In this document: piece after piece, positions 12,801 through 26,444 of the stretch | Numbering within the stretch: the first letter of the stretch is position 1 | Layout: every line of letters begins with the position of its first letter | NCBI GenBank assembly: GCA_025331565.1 | Contig: JAFREQ010000012.1 | Location: forward strand, 10,964,501-11,028,500 | Direction of reading: 5' to 3' | Source: Holacanthus passer | Lineage: Eukaryota; Chordata; Actinopteri; Pomacanthidae | Length of the DNA: 64,000 bases | Made by a program: the position numbers and the translations under genes | The notes under the pieces: model-generated | The model's input: the letters and a program-made list of their open reading frames with translations, nothing else | The model's database searches: none | Told to the model about the DNA's origin: nothing

Positions 12801-14301
12801 AACAGCATGTGTATTTGTCTTCTCACCACTCGGCCCTCTCTGGGGTCGTAGAACCTCTCCAGCAGCTGGATGGTGGTGCTCTTTCCACAGCCGCTGCTCC
12901 CCACCAAGGCCAGAGTCTCCCCCTTTGACACCTTGAGGTTGAGCCCTTGGAGGATGGGCACATCCGGGCGTGAAGGGTAGTTAAACTCAACATCTTCAAA
13001 GCGCACGTTGCCATCAAATTTGTCCTGGAGTTTTCAGAGATGAGAGTGATACGTTAAGAGTGTGTGTAAAAAGCTGGGTTAGAGGTATTGCATGTTTGGT
13101 GAGTGTAGGGTGTGTGTGTGTACCGGTGACTCTCCCTGCAGTGACAGGTTATCAATGGCGGGCTCTGTGTTTATGAGCATCATGAGATGGGCAGCTGACA
13201 GTTTGGCCTTGGCGTAGTTTGGAGCGAAGGAGTTGGCCTCTCCGACAGCCATGGCACCGTACAGGACAGCTGAAATCACCCTGGGAGAGGAAGTCAAATA
13301 CACATTAGTTTTACTGTTCACATTAAGTGGTCAATGGAGCGTTAACTAAGCTAACATGAACCAATGATGACCTTTGTGTGTACATTATGTGTTTGTATGT
13401 GTAAAAAAAACACCATCAATCTTTTGTCCTTTACTTATACACGTCAGCATGTTTGGTTCAGTCTGACTGGTCACTGGTCACTGTCAAAGGTGCACAAGAT
13501 ATTGTGATAATGCGTTGTGTCAAATCTTGACTTATGGACCGTTTTGCACACTAACATCTTTTATTGTGTTACAGAGTTGAACGAAGACAATCATTTGTTT
13601 ATGATAAGATAAGATAAACCTTTATTCGTCCCACGGCGGGAACATTTGCAATTCATGATTTTTTGATCACACAGTACAAGTTTAACCTGTTCAACATAAT
13701 TCAGCTTGACACCGGTTGAACCTAAAATAAAAATTGAAGGGTTTATAGAGAGGTTAATATTTCTGTGTTTTACAGTTTTATGTCCCTTTAGAAGCTCATG
13801 ATACACTGAACTTTGGACTTCCTCTTTGAGTAACAGGTAGAATAAAAATGAAGACAATGGCTCCTCCCAACAATGACGTTTAATCCTGAGACACGTGTGT
13901 CTGTTGGATCACCCAAGGTACAGGTGTCCTGTATGACTTGTACTCGGCATTTTGAAGCTCACACATTCACAGCAGCCCTTCACATGTTTCAGGGTAATGA
14001 TTAAAATCCATAAAAGCAGCCTCTCCTACCAGGAGGAATTCTTTGGTCTGATGTGAGTGTACGCAAACTGTTGGGCATCTTCTCAATCGTAAAGTAAAAG
14101 TCCTGGCTGTTCTCCTGAATAAGAAGACAATATCAAGTCATGCATGTCTGTTTACTCACAGAAATACCCCCTCTGCATCAATCCTTTTTTGCAAAATGAG
14201 CCAAGCTCCAAAGCGGAAACAGGCTGCATATGCGAAGTAGATCATGGCTTGGGAGAAGGAGAAGGTAAAACCATAAATATGGGCCTTTTTCTGGGAGTTC
14301 C

Positions 14302-14339
<38 letters not shown>

Positions 14340-17300
14340 TGGCATCAGAAAGAGCACTCCCCAAATGAATTAAATTTGATTAAAATAAATATATACTTTT
14401 TGTTCATATTTTTCATACTTGTATGGCACTAGGAGGTTTTCCTGATACAAAGACTCAAACTTGGCTTCTCTGTTGAGAGAGACAACAGTACGGATATTCT
14501 CGATGGCCTCTGTAGCAATCTGTAGAGACAAACCATAAAAACATTTTATCAACTACATATCACAAAGTCAGCGTTTCAACAAATGGTGCTCGTCCTCACG
14601 GAGTCCTGAAATGAATCCCTACCTTTCCAGCCTTCTCCAGCTCCTTCTTGTCTTTGGCAGCGTGTCCAGTGAGCAGCCGCACCCCCGCAGCTCCAGCCAG
14701 TGCTATGACGGGCACCACAGCCAGGATGAGCAGGGTCAGCTCCCAGCCATACACGAAGGAGATGATCAGACCGGTGCCCAGGTTGGCGATGTTCTGCATC
14801 AGTGTGGCCAGACGTACTCCTGTGGCCTGAGCAGACGGACAGATGGGAACAAAGCAAGTTGACAAGTTGACTGATTTCAGTACATTTCTGTTTGGGTCTT
14901 TGTCAAATAGCTTTGTTTGTCATGTGTGTGATTGTGTTGAGACTTACCCCTTGTACTTGGGCAGCGTCTGTGGCCAGTCTCGTCGTGAGCGCTCCGACAC
15001 TGTTTTTGGAGTTGTCAAACCAGCCGAGGTCCTACAAGAAAACAGGCATAAACATTTTCCAGGGGCCATGAAAATAAATTGAATAAATTAATTAGAAATT
15101 TTATATTTTTCCTGAAAACCTAATTTCTCTACAACATTAATTACTAAATAATCAAAGTTAAAGTTTGGAAAAAACATGCTTAGTTATTATTTATTCAGAA
15201 TTGAACACTAAAAAACTTGACTGTGAGAGTGTGGTTCGATCAAATTTTACTGACACTAATAGCAACATAAGCAAACAATGCAATGACTGTCATTGCATTC
15301 TGACTCAGATATTGTTAAACTCTGACATACATGATGCACCCTTTTCCAAATGAGCCACCACCCATTCAAGCCAGTGAAAAAGACAAACAACCAAATCTGT
15401 TCTGGAGCTTTAGGAGAATAGTGAGAAAGAGATGCAAAAAAACTGCATATAATTTTCTGGTTTCTTCAAGTACTGTACCTTGAAAATCCTCTGATTTATT
15501 ACTAATCTAGTTCCTGTGTTCCCATACAGAATCCTGTGTAGATCTCCAGTTTCAGTTTGTTGCACTCACCTGTCTCATCATGGACATAAAGGCACGGAGT
15601 CTCAGTTTCAGCGTCAGAATCTCTCCAGATTTACCAAAACAGAAGCCCTGTTAGAGGTTTACAGACAGAAGACATGAGCACACCTGAGCACTGGCATGAA
15701 CTTTTGTGATGAACTGTCAAGTCACCTGAGCATGTTTATACTGCAACACTATCGGCTGGATAAAGCGTGTGTGTGTGTGTGCAGGTGTCACTTGTAGAGG
15801 CACTTCCATAATATCACACCATAAGTGAGCATGTGAGATTGGTATCAAGGTTTCTATATTTTTAACCAGCCTTAGTTTTAGGTAAAGGTTGGAAGTAAAA
15901 TTACCTGTAGAAACATGGTGACAAAGGAAACAACTCCAATGACAGCAAACATAAGGGCAAAGAATACAGATCTTTGCCTGATAACCTCTTTATCTGGCTC
16001 TGCAAACACCTAAGAGGAGAGAAAAAACACACCTCATTTGTAGCTATCTACAACATCTGACAACTACTGCACTTAACATTAAACAATAAAAAAAACTTTT
16101 GTGATACACGGACACTGTGATTAACCTACAGTGATGATCTTGGAGAAGATGATAGCGAACACCGGCTGCATTGCTCCGTTGATGATGGCACAGAGAGTCC
16201 CCACCAGAATGTAAGGCCACTCCGAGGCATTGAGACGCATCACTTTAAAGAACGACACGGGGGGAGCGCTGTCATCCTGCAGAAAGAGCGACAAACAGCT
16301 GAGTCACGTCTTCTTTCTCTCTGCCTCTCTCCTGTTTTTCACTTTGAGAGGAGATTCAGCGAGTAATGAACTTAACTGCTCCAATGTGGGGAGGCATGAT
16401 GGGAAAGAGTGGTTAGGAAACAGAGAACAGATGCAAAAGCAGAGCCATTGTGCCATCAAAAATATTTTCTATTTTTGGACCATATCTCTAAATAATGTGA
16501 CAAAATAGGGTCATCTTGTACATAGATTAGAGGTATGGGTAGGGGAGAGAGGCTGAACACTGCAGGTCCAATAGTAAAGGAGCCAAATACAACCCTGAAT
16601 ATGAGAATATGAGATACCTCCAGCAACAGCGAAAAAGTTCATGTTTAGATAAATTTAGTTTGCAACCAGAAGTCCCTCAGATCCCACATGATATTCAAAT
16701 CATGCAAAGCAAATACCTAAGGGTTTGATAGCAAGGACAAACATAAGAGGAGAGAGGGAACACCTTGCTTGGTTCCTTGTCGTAATGTGAATCATCTCCA
16801 TGAGCTTGAGCAGGGGCAAGAGGAAGCATTATATTATAACCTCATGTTATCAGGACCATGTCCAAATCCTTTCAGCATCTCATGATAGGACTTCTGGTAA
16901 TTGTAGGGTTGGACTATGTAAACATAAAAAAATTATAGCCTGTGTACATTGAAAAATAAAAAACACAGCCACCCTGTTGACCCGGCCACTCAAACCCCAG
17001 AGTTGTTGCCCCACACCTCACCTCTTCTGTGGTCTGGTCATCCGTTAATTTTTCTTTCTTCTCTTTTTGTCCCTCTGAGGCAGCAAAGGAGGAGCCTCTT
17101 GTGGACTTCCTCCTGTGCAGAGAGGACCGAGAGTGGGATTTGGCTAATGGGCTCTTCTCATCCAGATCAGAATCGTGCTCCTCCTCATCCTCGACTTTCT
17201 GAAAGGTCTGTAATAGGGAGAGATGGGAAGAAACCACAGACATGAACAATATCAGTGACTGACAATTCTGACATTTACAAAATTCTACTTGAGTCCCAAT

Positions 17301-20300
17301 CCAAACCAATGGTGTGTTTGTGTGTCTGTATGTTACCTGCATTGTGACCAGACTTTGGTAGACTCCCTTTCTTTCCATCAGCTGGCTGTGAGTTCCCAGC
17401 TCTACAATTTCACCTTTCTGGAAGCCAGCGATCATGTCAGCGTTTCTGATGGTTGAGAGGCGGTGGGCGACAACTATGGTGGTACGGCCCATTCGGACCT
17501 GCATACAAAGATAAAGTCTGTGTCTGTGTGGGAGTTTGGGCTCAAACACCAAGACATGGACAATGAATCTGTGCAATTGATCCAACAGTCTTGCCTTCCC
17601 TAGAGCTGCACCATTAGTGCTGCTAAAATAGTCAGAAGTAAACCAAAATATTTTCAATGTATATACGTACCTTGTCGAGTGCAGACTGCACAATGGTCTC
17701 ACTCTCAGCATCAAGAGCAGATGTGGCTTCATCCAACAGAAGGATCTTGGGGTTGCGCACTAGAGCTCGAGCAATCGCAATCCTCTGCTTCTGTCCTCCA
17801 CTCAACTGAGTCCCTCGGTCTCCAACCAGCGTCTCAAACTTCTGCTCAACAATAAGAGTCTCAGTGTTAGAAAGTGGCCGACAGAGTTCCTCACAAGCAC
17901 AGAGGACAAGGAGTCAAAAACACGGTCTTACGTCTGGAAGGTTCATAATGAAGTCGTAAGCGTTAGCCTCCTTGGTGGCTTGTATGATCTCCTCCTGTGT
18001 CACGTCGGGTCGACCATATTTGATGTTCTCAGAGATGGTGGTGGCAAAGAGGATGGGCTCCTGACTCACCACTCCGATCATTTCTCTCAGGTAGCGGATG
18101 TTGAGAGTACGGATGTCGTGACCGTCAATAGACACCTAAAACAGAGAGCCAAACAGACACAGCACTTCACTGTCATGCAGACTTGAAACAGCATCTTCTC
18201 ACACGTTGTTCATAGTAGTAGTTTAGTAATAATTTGACATTTGGTTTAGAAATATCACTTACAGATCCTTCCTGAGGATCGTAGAACCTCTGCAGCAGCT
18301 GGATGGTGGTGCTTTTTCCACAGCCGCTGCTTCCCACCAAGGCCATAGTCTGTCCACTTGCCACCCGCAGAGACAAGCTATTCAAAATCTACAAACGATA
18401 ACGATATCAGTTATGAGACACAGTACAATGAATAATAAAGTAATATAACGTCTGTCCATTGTTTTCTCAGTGAACAGTGTCCATGGGAAACATACTTCGA
18501 CATCTGGCCTCGAAGGGTAGGTAAAGTGGATGTTCTTAAACTCTATGTCTCCCTTGATGAAGTCAGGCTTGTAACCGGCCTCTGAAAAGCTGTCGATGGT
18601 CGGTTTCTGTTGAGACAAGAGTGAAAAACATTTTTACTTCAAAAACACTCAGCTTGGTTCTGGTTTGTAGCTTTGGCCACAGTCGGATGAAGAACCTGAT
18701 TCTTATCATAACCTCAAACAGACAATGGGAGGAAGGCCGTTAGCCCTCCAGGTTAGGGTCAGTGTATTTAACAAGGCTAATGTTTATTTCCACAGCTCTT
18801 TGTGTTTTCACTGTTTCTCTCAGTGTGGTTAAACACACAAATCGATGCTCTCTCTCTTGCTTTGCTGTTGAGGATTTGAAACCGTTTTATGTCTCTCTTG
18901 GCCGCCTCACCCTTTGGTATATAAGATTAGACAGTGAAGTTTACGACATAAAATGAGACACAATATAATTTACATAAAAGAGAGGTAAGAGAAAATAAAA
19001 CTACATAAATATCCGATGGGAAAGACTAACAAAGTTTAGGAGCCACGACTTTGAAAGTCTCCTTCAGTTTTTGTTTGGAGGATGGAAAAACTGAAAAGCC
19101 GTGAGAGAAGATTTCCTACTTCTTCAGTTTTGCTTGAGGCTGTGTGAATGCTAATTTGTGTTGATGTGCAAAGATATGTGCAACTCAACCAGTAGTTTGT
19201 AGAATGCAGTGTCCTGCATCTGTGCCTATAAACTAATTTGAGTGTGTTGTCAGAGAGAAAAACTAACATGAACACTGTAAACTAAACAAAGGCCTCTATT
19301 GGGGGCCAGTTAAACAAACTGGTGACGCTGTTTTCTAAAGTTAGTTCACTGACGCAGAAGCTGCCATACGTGTGTGATAGTGGTGCAATATTTGTGAAAC
19401 TTTTAACCTCACAGCACATTCACAATAAGCTCAGGAAGGGGAGAGCCACAGTTGTGCAACATCAACCAAATGACCCGCAATCTTCATCCAAACAGCAGGA
19501 GCTCCAATTAGAGCAAAATCCAACATCTCATTACCGACTCCAAGTTGTCGGCTTTTTCAAAGCAGCCTCCTATAGTGCCTGAGCACAGAGGTGCATGTCC
19601 AGTAATACAAACTGACAAATGTCCAGCAGCAAGGAGATTAATAAAAACCTTTTGACATGTATGGTCTGAGGAAATAATGTTGCATTCCTTACGTGATCAA
19701 TAACGCTGTAGACTTTATGTGCAGCTCCCCGGGCGCTGGCAAATGTCTGGATGTTGGGAGAGGTCTGTCCCATAGTGAACGCTCCAATAATCACAACGAA
19801 AAACACCTTAAGACAAAAACACACATCAGTGTTAGCCGCACCAGCCCTCTTTTTTCAAAGTCTCCCTTGTGCTTATAAGTAATTTTAAACTCTGTCATTA
19901 TGTGTCTACTCACGGTCAGCACAATTCCAATGGAGTACTCGCCACTCAGGACGAGTGTACTCCCATACCAGAAGGCCAGAGCATAGGACAGGTAGATCAT
20001 CAGGAAAGTGAAACCCATGGCAATGTTAGCAGAGATCGCCTTCTTTATTCCCATGTTTTTAGCATCCACTAAGTTCTTATTATACCTGTGGTGCAACACA
20101 CACAGACACAAGCATGAGTGTTAGTTCAATGGAAAACAAAGTCCGGGATAAATATAAATTAGATTGCAATGACAGCAGGGCCCTTTGGCGTCAACAACTC
20201 CCACATCAGTAGAAAACACTAATTCAGTCTTATGGGTTTTATCCAGTTACATCACTTTATGGGATTTTCCTAGGAAACTGATATTTATTTGCCCCGCACA

Positions 20301-23125
20301 GCTGCTTTGCTTTGTTCAATAGAAAACAAGCACATTTGATGTCTTTTACTACATCACACCCACAGTATCGTTATTTATTTGATATCATTCTTATTTGATC
20401 TGAAATTTATCTAATTTCTGCTTTTCTGGAATTTTCAGTTCTTGTGAAGCACATTGGGTTCCATCTTCTTGTATGAAGATATACGAGTAACTATAACTCA
20501 AACACTAAATATTTTTGGGAATATCTACAGAATCTATGTCGTAACAAAGTTATAAAAGAGACTCATTACTGTATATAACATACTGTCCATACCTCGTGAT
20601 CTCTCTGTCCTGACCACTGAAAGCAAACACTGTCCTGATAGAAGAGAGCACCTCTTCTGCCACAGCTCCAGCTTTGGCATATGCAGTCTGCTCTTTACTA
20701 GTAAAAGATGCAAGCACCTGTTTAGACAAGGAGAAGGATATAATGTTATAAAGAAAACCTGTAGGACGCTGTGCTTAAAGGTGGAAAGATGGACAAAGAA
20801 AATGCAGACTTTAAAAACAGGAACACAAAAGCTACAGAGAGACGCTTACCTTACTGAAAAGAGCAGCTGAAATGCCCAGCGCAGGGCTCACAGCCAGGAT
20901 GACCAGAGTGAGTTTCCAGCCTTTGATGAAGCCGATGACGAAGGATGCGATGAAGGTGGTGTAGGCCTGGATCAGCATCCCGGCCTTGTCGCCAATACCC
21001 TCCTGGATCTTATAGACGTCGCTGCGCATGCAAATATAAACAACATGTCCACTAATGATCTTCAGAGTACCAGAACATTCATGTATCACAAATGGAACAG
21101 AAAAGAAAAAATTTACTGTTGTCATGTGAAAACCGTGCAACTTTATCAATCCTGATTTCAATGTTTTTATTATATTAAAATAATAAAGAATCCTGAAAAC
21201 AAAGAACAAAAAAGTATTCAGCAACAATTTTGATTATATATAATATTCTAAGTAACTTTTTAAAGAATAAATGCCAAAAATGTCTTTTTTTTAAATCTCA
21301 TGAATATCTTTGGGTTTTGGACTGTTGGTTGGACAAAACAAGCAATCTAAATATGTCAGCTTGGAAAATTATGATGAGTACTTTTCACTATTTGCTGACA
21401 TTATTAAGGCCAAATGACTAATGAAATGTTTGAGAAAATGGCCTGCAGGTTTTGACAGAAACTGAAAAAAAACTGTCACTTTGCAGCCCTGCTTCACAGT
21501 AAAAACAGCTGTATACATTGATAAAGGTGCACAGCATCGTCTTCACCTCAGCATTACCACCGGACTGAAATGAGAAAAACAAAACAGAGTGTTCGATTTC
21601 TCTGTTACCCACTCTGTGAGACGTGTGTTGAGCTCCCCTGTCTCATTGACATCGAACCAGCCGATTTCCTGCTGCATGATGCAGTGGAAAAACAACTTGC
21701 GGATGCGTTTGACCTGCCGTCCAGCTGCCAGAGTCCAGAAGGACACCTGCATGTAGGCTGCCACCAGCACGACGGCCCCCATGATGGAATAGTAGATGGC
21801 AAATCTGGAAGAAGACAAGTGACATATGGCTTTAAAACCTGATTTGCTTAGACTCTCTGAGCTTCCTGCACTTATGAAATTCTTATATCAACTTCAATTT
21901 CAACATTTTGGAGACATTTTTAACCCAAGAATCGCAGCTTTCTGTTTATGCTGATCATCTAAAGTCTTACTCTTGCATGTCGGTTTGTAAGGTGCTGTTT
22001 TGTTGTATAATCATGTCGATTGTGAGATCTGAAACACAAGATAGCAAAAGATATTTTTAAGAGGTGTTAATACAAATATATTGCTTCTCAGCTATTTATT
22101 TCAGATCAATGTGTGTGCTCATGCTTGTAACTGAAAACTCACTCCCGCTTATGTTCATTTGGGACAACGTGGCGTCACTTATAAAGCTGTCTGTCATGTC
22201 TCCAAACACAATGCACATGAGAGGAAGCACTACTCCGTGGGCCATGGCCATCACTGTCCCGAAAAAGAGCAGCAAAACGTCCCACTTGTCTGCAAACCTG
22301 AACTACACAAACAAAAGAGAGAGAGCGTGGAAAAACCAAAGAGAAAACAGCAGAAATCAGAGACTGTGGATGCTTCTCATATTTTCAATTATGCCATCAG
22401 AACAGGGAGAAAACTTTAAGGTCTATGAAGCTATTATATTCTCACAGCAGGGGACTGGTGGAGTCCACCCAAACAACAGGAGGATGTGCTGCACTCCCAT
22501 CCTCTCTCCCTGCTTCCCCTCTTACCTCATACACTCACACAAGACCTTCACACACACATACACACACCTTGCTGTTATTCTTGTAAGATCCCACGACTTC
22601 TAGACACCACGACATGACTACTAACATCCATCTTTCCCCATTATGCTCTGGCTAAAGCAATTTAAAAAAAATCAATACCACTTTTACTACCAGCTCTTTT
22701 TCAAACTCATAATATTTCAGCTGGATTTTATAATGACATGAAAACAATGGAAGGGACTAGACTGTAGAAAGTGAAAGCTTCAAAAACATGACAAAGCCTG
22801 GTTCCGACTGAAAAGAGATCGCAGTGTTATGGCTGAACCTACCAGAGCAATGGGGCCGACCATGGGCATCTTAGCCGGTTTGTCTTTCTTCTTTTTATTC
22901 TTTTCCTCCTCACTAGATGAGTCATACATAAACACAAGAAAAAACATCAACTCAGATATAACGTTTTTCAACACAGATACCTGTTGAGGTTTATATGATC
23001 TGGAGCTGTTTTAGAATCATCACTTCTGCTGAACTCTGTTAGAAAAACAAGAGAATTAAATACCTTAAGTCTCCATTTGGTTCCAGTTTGGCTGAGGCCA
23101 TTTCCATGTCAGTCTTCTCCTCCAT
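9801..23125 (-). CDS. abcb4: ABCB1/ABCB4-type full ABC transporter (P-glycoprotein; 27 coding exons, complete)
   Basis: A plasma-membrane ATP-driven exporter of phospholipid and/or amphipathic xenobiotics. Exons in transcript order: 23064-23134 (ATG at 23125), 22843-22912, 22143-22302, 21971-22028, 21613-21804, 20850-21021, 20593-20717, 19914-20085, 19693-19806, 18496-18606, 18263-18388, 17932-18135, 17671-17841, 17337-17498, 17022-17207, 16130-16276, 15905-16009, 15570-15647, 14948-15031, 14623-14826, 14419-14519, 14160-14300, 13124-13280, 12827-13024, 12028-12234, 10887-11033, 9801-10007. Total 3861 nt, 1286 aa. Architecture is TMD-NBD-linker-TMD-NBD. NBD1: Walker A GSSGCGKST (431-439), LSGGQ (535-539), Walker B ILLLDEA (555-561), H-loop His591. 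NBD2: Walker A 1076-1084, LSGGQ 1182-1186, Asp1206/Glu1207, His1238. Both sites look catalytically intact. A basic/serine-rich linker (exon 17022-17207, about 634-695) carries RRKS-type sites that could be phosphorylated. Exon sizes and phases follow the mammalian genes. The name abcb4 follows fish usage for this locus; sequence alone does not separate ABCB1 from ABCB4 function. Confidence 0.96.
10008..12027 (-). other. Two longer abcb4 introns (10008-10886 and 11034-12027)
   Basis: These introns flank exon 10887-11033. About 10660-10710 is a reverse-oriented fragment of the LINE-type tail (GAATAAAGGTTTATCTTATC) seen elsewhere in the window. The rest is AT-rich, and I see no further feature. 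Confidence 0.5.
13281..14159 (-). other. abcb4 intron between exons 22 and 23, with a LINE-tail fragment at about 13600-13660
   Basis: GATAAGATAAACCTTTATTC followed by a GTCCCACGGCGGG-type block is the characteristic 3' end of a common teleost non-LTR retrotransposon family. The remainder of the intron shows no feature. Confidence 0.5.
14305..14335. repeat. (AG)n microsatellite next to an abcb4 splice acceptor
   Basis: About 15 uninterrupted AG units. On the transcribed strand this is a (CT)n run that ends four bases before abcb4 exon 14160-14300 and serves as its polypyrimidine tract. Confidence 0.95.
16277..17021 (-). other. abcb4 intron after the linker exon
   Basis: A 745-bp intron separating the linker exon from TMD2. 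No recognisable repeat or motif. Confidence 0.6.
18607..19692 (-). other. abcb4 intron between exons 9 and 10
   Basis: A 1.1-kb intron just before the NBD1 exons. Open frames here are short and show no homology I can recognise. Confidence 0.6.
20086..20592 (-). other. abcb4 intron between exons 7 and 8
   Basis: A 507-bp AT-rich intron. Nothing seen in it. Confidence 0.6.
21225..21500 (+). repeat. Interspersed repeat copy A (GGACTGTTGG family) in an abcb4 intron
   Basis: Contains TATCTTTGGGTTTTGGACTG then TTGGTTGGACAAAACAAGC and a TTTTCACTATTTGCTGACAT block. Matching blocks recur at about 30190-30480, 59265-59385, 59765-60105 and 61815-61925. I recognise it as an abundant non-autonomous teleost repeat. 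The boundaries are approximate. Confidence 0.7.
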
Positions 23126-23325
23126 GTCTGGGTCCTGTCAGAGGAAAGAGTCTGCTTACATTTCACAGCCCAGTCCAAACTATTTATATCAAGCTTACTG
23201 AAGAGGAAGCCCTGGACGATGAAAAACTATGTCATCAAACTGCAGCATTAAAAACAAGAGGAGGGTCAAATAAGAGTGGAATAGATTAGAAAAAGGGTAA
23301 AAACCCAGTGGGAGTGGTGACTCAC

Positions 23326-23660
23326 TGTGACTCTGCTGTTGTCCTCCAGAACCCTCTCTGTCCTCCTGTCTATATTTTGACAGAGGCACTGATCACAAAG
23401 CTGAACCACAGGCTATCCTGGTTATGCCCTTCCTCCTCCTCCTCCTCCTCCTCTTCCTCACGTGGTTTTACAGCAGCTGTATGATCGTCAATGAGGAAGC
23501 AAGAGCGCCGACTCTGGTCTGCCTGTATCCTCACACAGATAAGCAATAAATGATAATAATAATATGCCTGCAGATGTGACTTATTTGTGTCTCTTTCGTG
23601 GTTGTTTTCTCCGCTTGTGTCTTCAGCTCTGGTCACATCCGCCTCATAGGAAATGATCGA
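23326..23660 (-). other. abcb4: Probable abcb4 5' non-coding exon
   Basis: The first coding exon has an acceptor (CTGACAG) nine bases upstream of its ATG, so an upstream exon is required. On the - strand a GTGAGT donor occurs right after 23326, and a GC box lies further upstream at 23683-23693. The 5' limit is a guess. The interval includes a (CTC)n tract at 23431-23452. Confidence 0.4.
23431..23452. repeat. (CCT)n trinucleotide microsatellite
   Basis: Seven uninterrupted TCC/CCT units, lying in the probable abcb4 5' UTR. Confidence 0.85.
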
Positions 23661-23682
23661 TCACAGAGCGTGAGCAGCTGCA

Positions 23683-23693
23683 GGGGGCGGGGC
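23683..23693 (-). promoter_or_regulatory. abcb4: GC box in the probable abcb4 promoter
   Basis: GGGGGCGGGGC is an Sp1/KLF-type site, in a local CpG-richer patch about 560 bases upstream of the abcb4 ATG. No TATA box was seen at a suitable distance. Confidence 0.45.
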
Positions 23694-24867
23694 CGAGGAC
23701 CCCCGGATCCAGGTGTCAGTCTCTGTCAGTCTTATGTAATCCATCATAGACCAATTAAAAAAAAAAAGACTTACCCACCTGTAAGAGAGGTATATTGTCC
23801 ACTAAGCTAGAAAAGGATTGGTTTAGTTTACAGCAGGCTTAGACATCCAAAGTTCACTCAAACTCAGCATTTTGTTTGTTCATCTAAAAGTGGTTCACAG
23901 GTCATGTTCTGGACTATTTCTCAGCCTGATGCAGTCACTTCCTCATTCATTCATTCGTTTATATAATTTGTAATTCATCTGTTCACAAACTTAAGTTGTT
24001 GTCGTTTTGTGACTTGTCATCATGACGCCAACTAGAAACCTCCAGGAAATCACTGCACCCGGCCAAGAAATAGTCCCACACACAATCCCTTTTAAAATTG
24101 AGACATTTCACTTTAACATTTTGGTTTTTGTACTAATTAAACAAATGAGAGGGAAAATGCAACTTAGTGAGGTTGGAGTGATATGGTAAGTTAGTCACCA
24201 CATTGACCTTTGGATTGTACATCACCATATTTGACCATGCAAAACTATTGGAATTGTGTGGTCTTGTTATTGCTATATGATTTTCATAGGGTAATTTGTG
24301 CCCTACTTGGGACTTATAATGTCATCAGGCCCTGCTAATTAAAATTAAATTAAAATCCATCTGTAATTTAATGAGCAATTTGAAATTGTGATTTGAATCT
24401 GAATCTTGAATCCGATGATTCATAAATTTTGGGCATATAAGCTCGTGTACTCTCGTTTCCTGTTGACAGAGTAAATATTGTTTCTGGTGTGATCTACAGG
24501 TTTGACTTGTTTCTGTAGGTGCAAACATGGGTTTAATTGCTGATCTTACTGATTTCTAACTCCTTTATTTGTTTGTTTAGTTTGAGTTATTTATGTTTGT
24601 TTGTTACAAACTGTATATCTGTTGTACTCAGACTCAGGTCTTATCACATTCCCTGAACCAGTTTGTGACAAATAAGTAAACATTACTAGTTATGTTCAAG
24701 ATGTAGAGATGTTGAATGGTGTAAAATGAGCAGAACAGGATAGAGGGTGGATGTCTAATGAAGAGAGAGATTAAGCTGAGTTTTATAGCCTGAGATTATC
24801 TAGATCAACATGCTACCCTTTATTGTACTGTGCTGTGTATTGTACTCAGTTAAGCTTGACCAAAAGC

Positions 24868-25170
24868 AGTGGTGGAAAGTCGAAGTACTGTTCTCAAGTT
24901 TTAAAGTATTAGTACTTTCTAGAGTCCATTTCATGCTTATACTCTATTCCAATTTTACTTCACTGCATCGTACATTAACTGTAGTTACTTTTCAGATTAA
25001 GATTTACATTGAAAAAAAACATGATGAGTTTATAAGATATGTTGCATTATCAAAATTAAACCAGTGGTTCCCAGTCTTCTTGAATATAAAGTAGTTCAAA
25101 TTGGCTCCATCTTGACAGCTACAAATGAAAATGCCACATATACACTGATTCAGTATAAATATCAACAATA
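24868..25170 (+). mobile_element. Left half of a hAT-like teleost MITE
   Basis: Starts CAGTGGTGGAAAGT and continues with GTACT-rich sequence, TTACTTTTCAGATTAAGAT, an ATGATGAGTTTATAA block and a TAAAGTAG..GCTCCA..TTGACAGCTAC block, in the order I recall for a very common percomorph repeat. The matching right half lies 1.6 kb away. Confidence 0.65.
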
Positions 25171-26444
25171 TGGGGAGACAGTGGACTAGTGCTTAGTTTC
25201 TATTTCTATTAGTTTTAAAACTTATTATAATAATTAAATATGAGTATGAATATGAGCCCAATCAATGCTAATGATGAGGATGATGATACCAGAGATGATG
25301 GTAGTGAGGCCAACACAGAATAACTTTTAAAAATAATATTTCATCTATTGCTTCTTCAGTAGTCCTCCTACAGAATGTTATTAACATTGCTGCCGTGTCA
25401 GTACATTTAATGATCGTAAATTGTGTCCATATGCATGATTTTATCAAACAAAGAGCTTTATCATCTGCCAATTTGTGTTGTCAGTTGCTTTTTTTTGTTC
25501 ATACTCACTTGCGCTGTTGTCTTTCTGCAGACAGAATGACAAAATATTTTAAAGGACCTCTGCTTAAATTCCAGAAATCAAAATGACAAGAGAAATCTCT
25601 TCTGGGTATGTCTGAAAGTAATCAGGAAGATAAATAGAAAGAGGAACAGAGATGCTTAGAAGAGCACGTGTTGTTTAACAGTTGAGATTATGGCTGAATC
25701 TCGGAGTTTATTTGTTTAATAATAATATTATCTGCATGTTTTAATCTCATGTTGAACTCTGACATTGTGTGATTCATTGACTTGTTTGTCCATAGTACTA
25801 TAAAGACAGACTTCACCCTGTGTCCTTCCACCCCGTCCTACCATATTTTCCTCCTTATCTCATATCTTTGTATATGTGTCATTTGTGAAGAAGTAATATC
25901 TTTATTATCAGATGATATATGAAATATGGACATAGACTACAGTATATTGTAGATGAAGGTGTTTTGATTCCTTCTCTCACGTTTATTCTCTAAGTTAAAA
26001 CAAGGAAGGATGAAGTCACGTTTCACTTATCAGCGACATCTGTACGACCTCAGTAAAGGTCATCATATTTACAACTGAGTCAGATGTTTCCTCTGAAGAG
26101 TGTCTTTAACCCTGTCACTAACATTATGGGAAATGTAACTCCTGTGGTTTGTCAGTGGTTTCATTCACGTCTCCTGAAGAGTGCATGCTGGCTGTACAGG
26201 GGTTAAAAGGCCCTGAAACTCAAACCACATATGGTAGATCAACAAGTGAATACGTGACACTACTCCTCTGGTTTGGTTTCCTTCACATGCAAGTGACGTT
26301 TAAAATAGAAATAATTCTACATGTGTGTTAATAAGTGTAGTTGAGTTTTTACAACATATTCTTAATTCACTTATTATTTTGATAAGATTTTACATGAACA
26401 AAAGACACAATAAGCTTGTCAAATGCAGTAGCTTTCTATCAATT

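Noticed and set aside
22064..22603. 179-aa open frame on the + strand
   Set aside because: It runs antisense across abcb4 exon 22143-22302 and the adjacent intron. No recognisable domain; a chance frame opposite a coding exon.
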